Positions 1-8,709 of a stretch of DNA of 64,000 nt are shown here, one piece after another (the first letter of the stretch is position 1; every line of letters begins with the position of its first letter). The notes beneath the pieces are model-generated. The model made no database searches, was not told where the DNA came from, and saw only the letters and a program-made list of their open reading frames with translations. The position numbers and the translations under genes were made by a program. Source of the DNA: Alteriqipengyuania flavescens (GTDB taxonomy: Bacteria > Pseudomonadota > Alphaproteobacteria > Sphingomonadales > Sphingomonadaceae); assembly GCF_030406725.1 (NCBI RefSeq), contig NZ_CP129107.1:2398501-2462500 (forward strand), read 5' to 3'.

Positions 1-1269
1 GAGATCATCGCCGAGATGCGCGCCGAACTCGCCGCCCTACGCGCCCGTGAGGACGAGCTGGAAGGCCGCACCCAGGCCGCCGAAAGCAGCATCGCCGCGC
101 AGGCGGAAGGCCAGCAGGAAATCCGCACCGCCATCGCGGAAGTCGAAGCCGCGCCGACCACGATCACTGCTTTCAAGGGTGCGCCGCAAGTCTCCTCCGA
201 CAGTGGCTGGACCTTCAAGCCCCGCGGCCGCGTGATGGTGGACGCCGGGACCATCTCCGCCCCCGAAGGGATCGACGACGGTTTCGGCAGCACGCTGCGC
301 CGTGTCCGCCTGGGCGTCCAGGGCGATATGCCGGGCGGCTTCGGCTACAAGTTGGAAGCCGACTTCGCCGGAAACGAAGTCGACCTGACGGATGCCTTCC
401 TGTCCTACGAGGATGGCGGGTTCGAAGTTCGCGCCGGCCAGTTCAACAATTTCCAGTCGTTGGAAGAGCTGACGAGCGGCCTCCACACCTCCTTCATCGA
501 GCGCGCCGCCTTCACCGACGCCTTCGGCTTCCGCCGCAAGGTCGGGGTCGGCGGGCAGTGGTCCGGCGGTGACGTGTTGGTCCAGGCCGGTGCCTTTGCC
601 GACAACAGCGAGACCCTGCCCGACGGCAGCCGGTCTTACGACGCCCGCATCGTCTTCATGCCGAAGACGTCGTTCGGCCAGCTGCACCTCGGCGCGTCGG
701 TCCACCAGACCGATCTCGATAACGGCGAGACGGTCCGTTATCGCCAGCGTCCGCTGGTGAACTTCACCGCCGTGCGCCCGGTCAACACCGGCTCGCTCGC
801 GGCGACCGGCGAGTTCGGTTATGGCGCGGAAGCGGCCCTGATCAGCGGCCCGTTCCATTTTGCGGGCGAAGCTTTCTGCCAGCAGCCGGAGCTCGTCGCC
901 GCCGCATCCGACCCGACTTTCTTCGGCGGCTATGTCGAAGCCGGCGTGTTCCTGACCCCGGGCGATTCGCGCGGCTACAAGGGCGGCACGTTCGACCGGA
1001 TCAAGCCGTCCAGCCCCGTCGGTGAAGGCGGTTTCGGCGCGGTCCAGTTCAATGTCCGCTACGACCGGCTCGACCTGTCGGACGACGGGATCGTGGGCGG
1101 CACGCAGGATGGCTATTACGCCTCGCTCGTCTGGTCGCCGACCGCCTACACCCGCCTGATGCTGAATTACGGCCGCCTCGAATATGGCGATGCCGCCGTG
1201 CCCGCCGCCAATGGTGACCGCGACTATGCCATCGATGTCTTCGGTGCCCGCGCGCAGGTCGATTTCTGA
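1..1269 (+). CDS. OprO/OprP-type phosphate-selective porin, 5' partial
   Basis: The reading frame is open to base 1, and the visible part has no signal peptide, so the true start lies upstream of the window. The first ~45 visible residues are heptad-like and charged, as in the periplasmic coiled-coil stalk of OprP-family porins. The rest (from about residue 75) alternates short polar and aromatic stretches typical of an outer-membrane beta-barrel and ends in a terminal Phe (AQVDF). The position directly before pstS fits outer-membrane phosphate uptake. Polyphosphate specificity versus orthophosphate cannot be told from sequence. The family call is from recognition of the barrel pattern and context. 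Confidence 0.85.
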   Translation, partial: EIIAEMRAELAALRAREDELEGRTQAAESSIAAQAEGQQEIRTAIAEVEAAPTTITAFKGAPQVSSDSGWTFKPRGRVMVDAGTISAPEGIDDGFGSTLRRVRLGVQGDMPGGFGYKLEADFAGNEVDLTDAFLSYEDGGFEVRAGQFNNFQSLEELTSGLHTSFIERAAFTDAFGFRRKVGVGGQWSGGDVLVQAGAFADNSETLPDGSRSYDARIVFMPKTSFGQLHLGASVHQTDLDNGETVRYRQRPLVNFTAVRPVNTGSLAATGEFGYGAEAALISGPFHFAGEAFCQQPELVAAASDPTFFGGYVEAGVFLTPGDSRGYKGGTFDRIKPSSPVGEGGFGAVQFNVRYDRLDLSDDGIVGGTQDGYYASLVWSPTAYTRLMLNYGRLEYGDAAVPAANGDRDYAIDVFGARAQVDF

Positions 1270-1290
1270 TGCGATGACGCGGGTTTGCGG

Positions 1291-1319
1291 CGGTCACGCG
1301 ACTTTCGCACAAGCGTCAC
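1291..1319 (+). promoter_or_regulatory. Candidate Pho-box array upstream of pstS
   Basis: Three 7-base units lie at exact 11-base spacing: CGGTCAC, CTTTCGC and GCGTCAC. Each matches the CTGTCAC/T Pho-box half-site at five of seven positions, and the 7+4 periodicity is the one PhoB uses. The array sits 43 bases before the pstS start, in the only gap of the porin-pst cluster. PhoB is encoded downstream, so autoregulation is plausible. The assignment is inferred from pattern only. Confidence 0.5.
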
Positions 1320-1362
1320 AATACAACCCTAACGAAGCCAAACTTCCCGATTGGAGCGTAAC

Positions 1363-2400
1363 ATGAAATTCGTACTTCGTACTTCCCTGCTGGCTGTCGC
1401 CGCAGTGTCCCTCGCCGCTTGCGGTTCCAGCAGCGATTCGCGCGACAATGTCCGCGCCGTCGGTTCCTCGACTGTCCTGCCCTTCGCCAAGAAAGTGGCC
1501 GAGGAATATGCCCGCGCCAATCCCGAGTTGAAGGCCCCGATCATCGAATCGAACGGCACGGGCGGCGGCATCGAGCTGTTCTGCGCCGGCGTGGGCACCC
1601 AGCACCCCGACATCGCCAACGCTTCGCGCCGGATGAAGGCGAGCGAATTCGAAACCTGCCAGAAGAACGGCGTGACCGAGATCACCGAGATCGAAGTCGG
1701 CCTGGACGGAATCGCCTTTGCCGCTGCCAAGGACGGCATCGACATCGCTCTGACGCCGGAGCAGGTGTACATGGCGCTGGCCGCCAACCCCTATGGCAAG
1801 AAGCAGACCGCGACCAAGTGGTCCGACATCGACCCCTCGCTACCCGACATCGACATCCTCGTCTACGGTCCGCCGGAAACCTCCGGCACCAGCGATGCGC
1901 TGAAGGAACTGATCCTGATGCCGGGCTGCAAGTCCAATGCCGACATGGCAGCCATGAAGGAAAGCGATGAAGAGCGTTACGAGGAAATCTGCACCTCGCT
2001 GCGCACCGACGGCGCCTATTCGAAGCAGGGCGAGCAGGACAACCTGATCGTCAAGAAACTGGCCCAGACACCGAATGCGATCGGCGTGTTCGGTTACTCC
2101 TACCTCGAAGAGAACCTCGGTTCGCTCAAGGGCATCGCGATGAACGGCGTCGAGCCGACGTACGTGAACATCGCCGACTTCAGCTATCCGGGTGCCCGCC
2201 CGCTGTTCATCTACGTGAAGAAGCAGCACATCGGCGCGATCCCGGGCCTCGAAGGCTTCCTCGCTCAGTGGGGCCAGATGTGGGGCAAGGACGGCCCGCT
2301 CACTTCGATCGGCCTGATCGCCAATCCGGACGACAAGGGCGCCGACATGACGTCGCGGCTAACCGCCCTGCCTACCCTTGACGGGACCGAGTTGAAGTAA
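1363..2400 (+). CDS. pstS: Phosphate ABC transporter substrate-binding lipoprotein PstS
   Basis: This is a 345-residue periplasmic phosphate-binding protein. It begins with a lipoprotein signal whose lipobox is LAAC with Cys20, so it is probably membrane-anchored. Phosphate-contact motifs are visible: VGSSTVLP near the mature N-terminus, SNGTGGG, and PETSGTSDA about mid-protein. The start at 1363 follows a GGAG ribosome site; an upstream TTG at 1351 would put residues before the signal peptide and is rejected. The gene opens the pstSCAB-phoU-phoB run. Confidence 0.95.
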   Translation: MKFVLRTSLLAVAAVSLAACGSSSDSRDNVRAVGSSTVLPFAKKVAEEYARANPELKAPIIESNGTGGGIELFCAGVGTQHPDIANASRRMKASEFETCQKNGVTEITEIEVGLDGIAFAAAKDGIDIALTPEQVYMALAANPYGKKQTATKWSDIDPSLPDIDILVYGPPETSGTSDALKELILMPGCKSNADMAAMKESDEERYEEICTSLRTDGAYSKQGEQDNLIVKKLAQTPNAIGVFGYSYLEENLGSLKGIAMNGVEPTYVNIADFSYPGARPLFIYVKKQHIGAIPGLEGFLAQWGQMWGKDGPLTSIGLIANPDDKGADMTSRLTALPTLDGTELK

Positions 2401-2414
2401 CAACAGCCGCGTCA

Positions 2415-3800
2415 ATGTCGATTACCATCCTCTTTCTCCTCGCTCTGGGTCTCGGGGTCGCGGGCTGGCTTGCCGGCCGCGCCCGCGCCTGGAGTTTCCA
2501 GAGCGCGGACCCCGGGCGCCGATTGCGTGCCCGGCCGAACTATCATGGGTGGTATCTTGCCTTGTGGATCGCCGTTCCGGCGATCCTCTTCGTTGCGCTG
2601 TGGGGTGCGCTGGCGCCGGAACTGGTCAACCGGTCCGTGCTCGCCCACCCCGCCGCTTCTTCGCTGCCCGAATTCGGCATCCAGCGGGACACGATCCTGT
2701 CGGAAGCCCGCGCCGTTGCGGAAGGCTCCGCCAATGCCGTCTTCAATGACGAAGCGCAGGGTCTGGTGCAGCCCTTCCGCGATGCGATCGCGCAATACCG
2801 CCTGATCGGTATCACCGCGACCATCGTCATCGCCTTTCTTGCCGGCGTCTTCGCCTTCCTGCGCCTGCGCCCCGATTTCGCCGCCCGCACGCGGGTGGAG
2901 CGCAGCGTCATGGCGCTGCTGCTGGTCGCCTCGCTCGTCGCGATCCTGACGACGCTCGGCATCTTCGTGTCGCTCATCTTCGAAACGCTGCGCTTCTTCG
3001 GCATGGTCGGCCCGATCGATTTCCTGTTCGGCACGCAGTGGAGCCCCAACCTCGGCAGCGCATCGACCACCCCCGACCCCACCGAATACGGCGCGATCCC
3101 GCTGTTCTGGGGCACCATCTTCATCGGTGCGATTATTGCCATGATCGTCGCCATCCCGCTCGGAATGATGAGCGCGATCTACCTCACGCAATATGCCCGC
3201 CCGGCCACGCGCAAGTGGCTGAAACCCGCGCTGGAGATCCTCGCCGGGGTTCCCACGGTGGTCTACGGCTATTTCGCCGCGCTGACCGTGGCGCCGTTCG
3301 TGCGCGACCTTGCAAACGGGGTCGGCATCCAGAACGCCTCGAGCGAAAGCGCGCTTGCTGCAGGCCTGGTGATGGGCGTGATGATCATCCCCTTCGTTTC
3401 CTCCATGGCCGACGACAGCATGGCCGCGGTGCCCAGCGCAATGCGCGACGGCAGCCTGGCGATGGGCGCGACGGAAAGCGAGACGATCAAGAAGGTCCTC
3501 GTCCCCGCCGCCCTGCCGGGTATCGTCGCAGGCGTGATGCTGGCCGTCAGTCGCGCGATCGGCGAGACGATGATCGTCGTCATGGCCGCCGGCGCTGCCG
3601 CCAACCTGACGGCCAACCCGCTCGAAGCGATGACCACGGTCACGTACCAGATCGTTGCCCTGCTGACGGGCGAGAACAGTTTCGACCACCCCGCCACGCT
3701 CGCCGCGTTTGCACTGGGCTTCGTCCTGTTCCTCGTCACCCTCGGCCTCAATTTCATCGCCCTGCGCGTCGTCAAGAGGTTCCGCGAAGCCTATGAGTAA
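2415..3800 (+). CDS. pstC: Phosphate ABC transporter permease PstC (long form)
   Basis: This 461-residue inner-membrane permease is clearly longer than the ~320-residue enterobacterial form. The first ~220 residues contain an extra membrane segment at the N-terminus, a soluble stretch and further helices. The binding-protein-dependent transport domain occupies about residues 225-455, with the EAA-type loop around SAMRDGSLAMGATESE contacting PstB. It starts 14 bases after pstS and overlaps pstA by 8 bases, indicating translational coupling. The long N-terminal extension is common in alphaproteobacterial PstC proteins. Confidence 0.93.
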   Translation: MSITILFLLALGLGVAGWLAGRARAWSFQSADPGRRLRARPNYHGWYLALWIAVPAILFVALWGALAPELVNRSVLAHPAASSLPEFGIQRDTILSEARAVAEGSANAVFNDEAQGLVQPFRDAIAQYRLIGITATIVIAFLAGVFAFLRLRPDFAARTRVERSVMALLLVASLVAILTTLGIFVSLIFETLRFFGMVGPIDFLFGTQWSPNLGSASTTPDPTEYGAIPLFWGTIFIGAIIAMIVAIPLGMMSAIYLTQYARPATRKWLKPALEILAGVPTVVYGYFAALTVAPFVRDLANGVGIQNASSESALAAGLVMGVMIIPFVSSMADDSMAAVPSAMRDGSLAMGATESETIKKVLVPAALPGIVAGVMLAVSRAIGETMIVVMAAGAAANLTANPLEAMTTVTYQIVALLTGENSFDHPATLAAFALGFVLFLVTLGLNFIALRVVKRFREAYE

Positions 3801-5043
3801 GGCCGCCCTCCCCCCGACCCGGACCGACGCCTATCGTGCGCGGCTGAAGACCCGTTACGGCAAGGAACGGCGCTTCAAGCTGCTGGGCCTCGGCGCCATC
3901 ATCTTCTCTGTCGCGATGCTGCTGTTCCTGCTCGGCACGATGACGTGGAACGGCATCGGCGGTTTCCAGCGGGCCGAGGCGCGCGTGGACTTCGATTTCC
4001 CGACGCTGGGCCTTGCGATGGACGACAACACGCTCGCCAGCCCGCAGGCCGTGCCCCAGCTGGAAACCGCGGGCCTGCGCGAGATCGTCGAATTCTCCGC
4101 CGAAGAGCAGCTCGGTGCTGCCGCAACCGAACTGAATGGCGAGGCGTGGCGCGTCGCGGCCCGCCGCATCGTGGCGGACCCCTCCATCCTGCGGACCGAA
4201 AGCTCCATCTGGTTGCCGGTGTCGGACGACCTGGCCGCCGGTCTCGACGGCAGCGGTACGCCGGAAATGGTCGCGCTGGCCCGCCAGCTCGACAGCGAGG
4301 ACCGCCTGGCCAAGAATTTCGACCCGGACTTCCTGACCCGCTCCGACGCAACGGACCCGCAGCTGGTCGGCATCTGGGGCGCACTCAAGGGCACGTTGCT
4401 GACGATGCTGGTCACTCTGCTGCTGGCGTTCCCGATTGGCGTGCTTTCAGCCCTCTATCTCGAGGAATACGCGCCCAAGAACCGCTGGACCGACCTGATC
4501 GAGGTTTCGATCAACAACCTTGCCGCGGTCCCGTCGATCATCTTCGGCCTGCTCGGCCTCGGCGTGTTCCTGACGATCTTTCCCAATTTCCGCTCCGCCC
4601 CGCTGATCGGCGGGATGACGCTGGCGCTGATGACGATGCCGGTCATCGTCATTTCGGGCCGCAACGCGATCAAGGCGGTGCCGCCGAGCATCCGCGACGG
4701 TGCGCTCGCCGTGGGTGCCTCCAAGATGCAGACCGTGTTCCACCACGTACTGCCGCTCGCCCTTCCCGGCATCCTGACCGGCACGATCATCGGCATGGCC
4801 CGCGCCCTGGGCGAGACCGCCCCGCTGCTGCTGATCGGGATGCGCGCCTTCGTCGCCACCCCGCCGAGCGACGTGACCGCGCCGGCCACGGTGCTGCCGG
4901 TGCAGATATTTCTCTGGTCGGACGAAATCGACCGCGGCTTCGTGGAGCGTACCTCTGCCGCGATCATCGTCCTGCTGATTGTGCTACTGGTCATGAACGC
5001 GGCCGCGATCTACCTTCGCAACCGCTTCGAGAAGAGATGGTGA
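3793..5043 (+). CDS. pstA: Phosphate ABC transporter permease PstA (long form)
   Basis: This 416-residue partner of PstC forms the inner-membrane phosphate channel. After one N-terminal membrane helix there is a ~130-residue periplasmic stretch, then the permease domain (about residues 195-415) with the conserved loop [15 protein letters not shown]. The ATG at 3793 lies inside the end of pstC and matches the family N-terminus [10 protein letters not shown]; an in-frame ATG at 3709 would lie deep inside pstC and is rejected. The stop overlaps the pstB start by one base. Confidence 0.93.
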   Translation: MSKAALPPTRTDAYRARLKTRYGKERRFKLLGLGAIIFSVAMLLFLLGTMTWNGIGGFQRAEARVDFDFPTLGLAMDDNTLASPQAVPQLETAGLREIVEFSAEEQLGAAATELNGEAWRVAARRIVADPSILRTESSIWLPVSDDLAAGLDGSGTPEMVALARQLDSEDRLAKNFDPDFLTRSDATDPQLVGIWGALKGTLLTMLVTLLLAFPIGVLSALYLEEYAPKNRWTDLIEVSINNLAAVPSIIFGLLGLGVFLTIFPNFRSAPLIGGMTLALMTMPVIVISGRNAIKAVPPSIRDGALAVGASKMQTVFHHVLPLALPGILTGTIIGMARALGETAPLLLIGMRAFVATPPSDVTAPATVLPVQIFLWSDEIDRGFVERTSAAIIVLLIVLLVMNAAAIYLRNRFEKRW

Positions 5044-5852
5044 TGGACAGCCAAGTGATCGACAACGCCGCCGCGCACGAGGGCATGGAAGCCCTCGATG
5101 CCAAGATGACGGCGGACAATGTCTCCGTGTATTACGGGCAGAAAAAGGCGATCGACGACGTGTCGATCACCATTCCGGACAAGTTTGTCACCGCCTTCAT
5201 CGGCCCGTCGGGCTGCGGGAAATCGACCTTCCTGCGCGCCCTCAACCGCATGAACGACACGATCGATTCCGCGCGCGTAGAAGGCACGATCTGCCTCGAT
5301 GGCGAGGATATCTACACCGGCGGGATGGACGTGGTGGAACTGCGCGCCCGCGTGGGGATGGTGTTCCAGAAGCCCAACCCGTTCCCGAAGTCGATCTACG
5401 ACAACATCGCCTATGGCCCCAAGATCCACGGGCTTGCGGAAAGCCAGGGCGACCTCGACCGCATCGTCGAAAAATCGCTCCGCCGTGCCGGGCTGTGGGA
5501 AGAGGTGAAGGACCGGCTCGAGGATAGTGGCACCGCGCTGTCGGGCGGCCAGCAGCAGCGCCTGTGCATCGCCCGCGCCATTGCGGTCGACCCCGAAGTC
5601 ATCCTGATGGACGAGCCGTGCTCCGCGCTGGACCCCATCGCAACGGCCAAGATCGAGGAACTGATCGCGGAACTGCGCAACCGCTTCGCCATCGTGATCG
5701 TCACCCACTCCATGCAGCAGGCGGCCCGCGTCTCGCAGCGCACGGCCTTCTTCCACCTCGGCAAGATGGTGGAATACGGGCCGACGGACGACATCTTCAC
5801 CAATCCGCGCGAAGAGCGTACGAAGGATTATATTACAGGACGTTACGGTTAA
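5043..5852 (+). CDS. pstB: Phosphate ABC transporter ATP-binding protein PstB
   Basis: This 269-residue ATPase drives PstCA. Walker A is GPSGCGKST at about residues 54-62, the signature is LSGGQQQR, and Walker B is [13 protein letters not shown], followed by the switch His in THSMQQ. The ATG at 5043 is preceded by GAGAAGAG with proper spacing; an ATG six bases upstream has no room for a ribosome site. It overlaps both the pstA and phoU genes by one base. Confidence 0.96.
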   Translation: MDSQVIDNAAAHEGMEALDAKMTADNVSVYYGQKKAIDDVSITIPDKFVTAFIGPSGCGKSTFLRALNRMNDTIDSARVEGTICLDGEDIYTGGMDVVELRARVGMVFQKPNPFPKSIYDNIAYGPKIHGLAESQGDLDRIVEKSLRRAGLWEEVKDRLEDSGTALSGGQQQRLCIARAIAVDPEVILMDEPCSALDPIATAKIEELIAELRNRFAIVIVTHSMQQAARVSQRTAFFHLGKMVEYGPTDDIFTNPREERTKDYITGRYG

Positions 5853-6520
5853 TGAACGACCATACAGTAAAGGCGTTCGACGAAGACATCACCAAGCTCC
5901 GCGGTCTGATATCGGAGATGGGCGGCCTTGCCGAACTCTCCATTCAGGAAGCACTCGATGCGCTGGTCAAGGGTGACGAGGATCTCGCCAAGGGCGTGAT
6001 CGAGCGCGACAAGAAAATCGACGAACTGGAAAACGCCGTCGACCGGCTGACCGTGCGCGTCATCGCCCTGCGGGCGCCGATGGCGGACGACCTTCGCGAG
6101 ATCATCGCCGCCATCAAGATCGCCGGCGTGACCGAGCGGATCGGCGACTACGCCAAGAACATCGCCAAGCGCGTCGGCCGGATCGAGGGCAAGTCGCACT
6201 TCGAGCCGCTGACGCTGCTGCCCGCGATGGGCGAGATCGCGGCGGAAATGGTGCATGACGTGCTGACCGCGTACGCCGCGCGCGATCCCGCCATGGCCGC
6301 CGAAGTGATCGAGCGCGACGACAAGGTCGATGCGTTTTACGACAGCATCTTCCGCAACCTCGTCAGTCACATGGTCGAAAACCCGGCCACGATCGGCACC
6401 GCGGCGCAGATGCTGTTCATCGCCCGCAACCTGGAACGCATCGGCGACCACGCGACCAACATCGCCGAGATGGTCTATTACTCCGCGACCGGCGAGTACC
6501 CGCCCGAGCACGAAGACTGA
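5852..6520 (+). CDS. phoU: Phosphate signaling complex protein PhoU
   Basis: This 222-residue cytosolic helical protein has two PhoU repeats. Each carries the characteristic metal-cluster type helix (ERIGDYAKNIAKR in the first, ERIGDHATNIAEM in the second). PhoU links transport state of PstSCAB to repression of the Pho sensor kinase. The gene is translationally coupled to pstB (stop and start share a base) and is followed by phoB after 10 bases. Confidence 0.95.
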   Translation: MNDHTVKAFDEDITKLRGLISEMGGLAELSIQEALDALVKGDEDLAKGVIERDKKIDELENAVDRLTVRVIALRAPMADDLREIIAAIKIAGVTERIGDYAKNIAKRVGRIEGKSHFEPLTLLPAMGEIAAEMVHDVLTAYAARDPAMAAEVIERDDKVDAFYDSIFRNLVSHMVENPATIGTAAQMLFIARNLERIGDHATNIAEMVYYSATGEYPPEHED

Positions 6521-6530
6521 GGACCACGCC

Positions 6531-7226
6531 ATGGCCCGCCCCCGACTGCTGCTTGTAGAAGACGATCCGGGCCTGTCGGAATTGCTGGAATTCCGTTTCC
6601 AGGCGGAAGGCTACGAGGTCGTATGCACGGCCGACGGCGACGATGCGCTGCTGCTCGCCGCCGAAACGCCGCCCGATCTTGTCATCCTCGACTGGATGAT
6701 CGAAGGCACTAGCGGGATCGAGGTCTGCCGCCGCCTTCGGCGCGAGCAGGCCACCGCCCACGTGCCGATCATCATGCTGACCGCGCGGGAGGCGGAGGAC
6801 GACCGTGTCCGCGGGCTCGACACCGGCGCCGACGATTACGTCACCAAGCCTTTCTCACCGCGGGAATTGCTGGCCCGCGTCTCTGCCGTGCTGCGCCGGG
6901 TACGCCCTGCGCTGGCAGGGGAATCGCTGTCGGTGGGCGACATTGTGCTCGATCCCGTGGCCCACAGCGTGGAGCGGCGCGGCAAAGCGCTGCACCTAGG
7001 CCCGACCGAGTTCCGCCTGCTCAAGTTCTTCATGGAAAGCCCGCGCCGCGTCTTCAGCCGCTCGCAACTGCTCGACGGCGTTTGGGGGACCGGTAGCGAG
7101 ATCGAGGAACGCACGGTCGATGTCCACATCCGCCGCCTGCGCAAGGCGATCGAGATCGACGACAGCGACGACCCCATCCGCACCGTCCGCGCAGCTGGTT
7201 ATGCATTGGAGCCGGTGGGCGGCTGA
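6531..7226 (+). CDS. phoB: Phosphate regulon response regulator PhoB
   Basis: This 231-residue OmpR-class regulator has a receiver domain at residues 4-120, with acidic pocket E10-D11-D12 and phosphoacceptor D54 in VILDWM. The C-terminal winged-helix DNA-binding domain spans about residues 130-228 and ends with VRAAGYALEP. The partner sensor PhoR is not between the porin and phoB, so it is probably upstream of the window or elsewhere. It terminates the phosphate operon, and its stop overlaps the ATG of the broken gene that follows. Confidence 0.93.
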   Translation: MARPRLLLVEDDPGLSELLEFRFQAEGYEVVCTADGDDALLLAAETPPDLVILDWMIEGTSGIEVCRRLRREQATAHVPIIMLTAREAEDDRVRGLDTGADDYVTKPFSPRELLARVSAVLRRVRPALAGESLSVGDIVLDPVAHSVERRGKALHLGPTEFRLLKFFMESPRRVFSRSQLLDGVWGTGSEIEERTVDVHIRRLRKAIEIDDSDDPIRTVRAAGYALEPVGG

Positions 7227-7786
7227 TGCAGCCGGTCATTTATGCGCTGCTGGCATTGAGCTGAGCTGGATTGGTCGCAGCGGTCTTCATGTCCGCCATA
7301 CGGCAACGGATGGAGCGTAAGCCCGAATTGCCGCTGCCATCGCTCGCGATCCGTGTGTCTGGTTGGCGCAAAGCGGAATTGCAGGCGATCCTCGCCAAGC
7401 TCGATCAAATGTACGGCGTGGGCAATGCGAAACTGACGCCACCTGACGACGGTATCTAATCCATCGATTTCCGGTCCGGCCTGACGGCGACGAACGCCAG
7501 TTTCCTCGTCAATTACATCCACTACCCGCACGACTTCGATCTCGGCAATCGCAAGGTCATTGCCACCACGCGCTATCCCGCCAAGGCCGCGATCGGCCTG
7601 CCGACCATTCCCGACGCGGACGATCGGTTGTCGATCTTCGTCGCGGTGCCGGACGATCACCATGACCGGGTGTGGGGCGTCGTAGGCAAATCCGGCCGCG
7701 TTCTGGAACAGGATTTCGGGCGCATGGCGTGGAATCCCGTCGATGGGACAGTGCCCGATGCGGTGGGCCGGCTATTCGTCGGGTGA
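7226..7786 (+). pseudogene. Broken gene of unknown function with two in-frame stops
   Basis: Starting from an ATG that overlaps the phoB stop, one frame stays coding-like for 186 codons. It is interrupted by TGA at 7262 and TAA at 7457, before a final TGA at 7784. The start reads MQPVIYALLALS, stop, AGLVAAVFMSAIR, which together would be a single membrane anchor. After the second stop come SIDFRSGLTATNASFLVNYI and on to GRLFVG, a soluble domain I do not recognise. Coupling to phoB suggests a former member of the operon. Sequencing error or read-through are alternatives; two stops make decay likelier. Confidence 0.6.
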
Positions 7787-7960
7787 GCCGGGCAGCTTGG
7801 GCGCGAGCCGCTGTCCGGCGCGGCGTCGCCATCGCTTCCAGCCCCAATAGCATCCCCCGGCCGCCAGCGCGCAACCGAGCAGGATGACGCCGCCCACGGT
7901 GATGGCCGCGGTAACCAGCGCCAGCATCAGCGACAGCACGAATTCCAGCACTTCCTTCAT
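7772..7960 (-). CDS. Small membrane protein, unknown function
   Basis: This is a 62-residue protein. About residues 5-42 form one long or two short hydrophobic helices with several Gly and Ala, followed by an aromatic and strongly basic stretch (YWGWKRWRRR) consistent with a cytoplasmic, positive-inside tail. The last 15 bases overlap the end of the broken gene on the other strand. No family is recognised. It lies 27 bases downstream of the extensin-like gene and could be the last gene of that operon. Confidence 0.55.
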   Translation of the reverse strand: MKEVLEFVLSLMLALVTAAITVGGVILLGCALAAGGCYWGWKRWRRRAGQRLAPKLPGSPDE

Positions 7961-7987
7961 GCGCGCGATGCCGTGCCGGAAGCCACG

Positions 7988-8707
7988 TCAGCGGCACACG
8001 CCGGTATAGCGGCCGGACTGGTCGAGATGGAAATGATCGGCGTGGGCTTCATTGTAATCGGGCGATAGCACGGTTGCGAAGATTTCGCATGCATCGTCAC
8101 GCACTTTGCGCAAGAAATGCGCTGCCTCACCGTCGCCTTGCCAATCCCCCAGCACGCTGACGCGGCGACCGTCCTCCAGCACGAACGCCGCAATGTCGAT
8201 GGCATTGCCCGTGGCGTGCTCGCTCCACCGGCCTTCCGAAGCGCCATACATCCGGCGGCAGCTATAGGTACCGAAATGCTCGATCCGGGCGATGGGGGAG
8301 CCGAGGATGTCGCGCGCGGCAGGCTCCAGCGAGCGGCGCTGCCACAGCGCGAAACCCGCGGCGACGGGGCAGGTGCTGGCTGGCGGCCCCGGCGCGAGCG
8401 GCGCGTTTGCGAGCACGGTGCGGTCATCCCTGCGGCACTCCCCCTCCCCGGCCGGATCGAGCGCGCGAAATTCGATGCCGCTGCGCTCCAGCACGGCGCG
8501 GCATTGCGCGGGATCGCTACGCAGTGCGACCAGCTTGGCCTGCGTCGCCCAGCCCGGCGGATCGCCCAGGTCGAGCGGTGCCCACGGATCGTGCTGGGGA
8601 TGGTCGCCCAGCCAAGCGCGGCCCGCCAGCACCACCCCGGCCAGCGCGAGCATGACGAGGATCCTGCGGTCCAGCGTGAAGCGACCGATGCGGCGGGAAA
8701 TTTGCAT
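7988..8707 (-). CDS. Extensin-like C-terminal family protein
   Basis: This 239-residue protein has a basic N-terminus, one membrane helix (about residues 15-30), then a secreted domain with paired conserved Cys. The HATGNAIDIAAF and HADHFHLD motifs are the family's metal-site-like His/Asp signatures, shared with DUF882/peptidase M15-like folds. The start at 8707 gives a clean N-terminal anchor, and the stop of dnaE2 lies just 2 bases upstream, so the two are almost certainly co-transcribed. A cell-wall role is likely from the family; why it sits in an SOS operon is unknown. Confidence 0.75.
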   Translation of the reverse strand: MQISRRIGRFTLDRRILVMLALAGVVLAGRAWLGDHPQHDPWAPLDLGDPPGWATQAKLVALRSDPAQCRAVLERSGIEFRALDPAGEGECRRDDRTVLANAPLAPGPPASTCPVAAGFALWQRRSLEPAARDILGSPIARIEHFGTYSCRRMYGASEGRWSEHATGNAIDIAAFVLEDGRRVSVLGDWQGDGEAAHFLRKVRDDACEIFATVLSPDYNEAHADHFHLDQSGRYTGVCR

Positions 8708-8709
8708 TG

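Noticed and set aside
2412-3689. 425-residue open frame on the minus strand opposite pstC
   Set aside because: His/Asp/Arg-rich shadow of pstC without recognisable domains.
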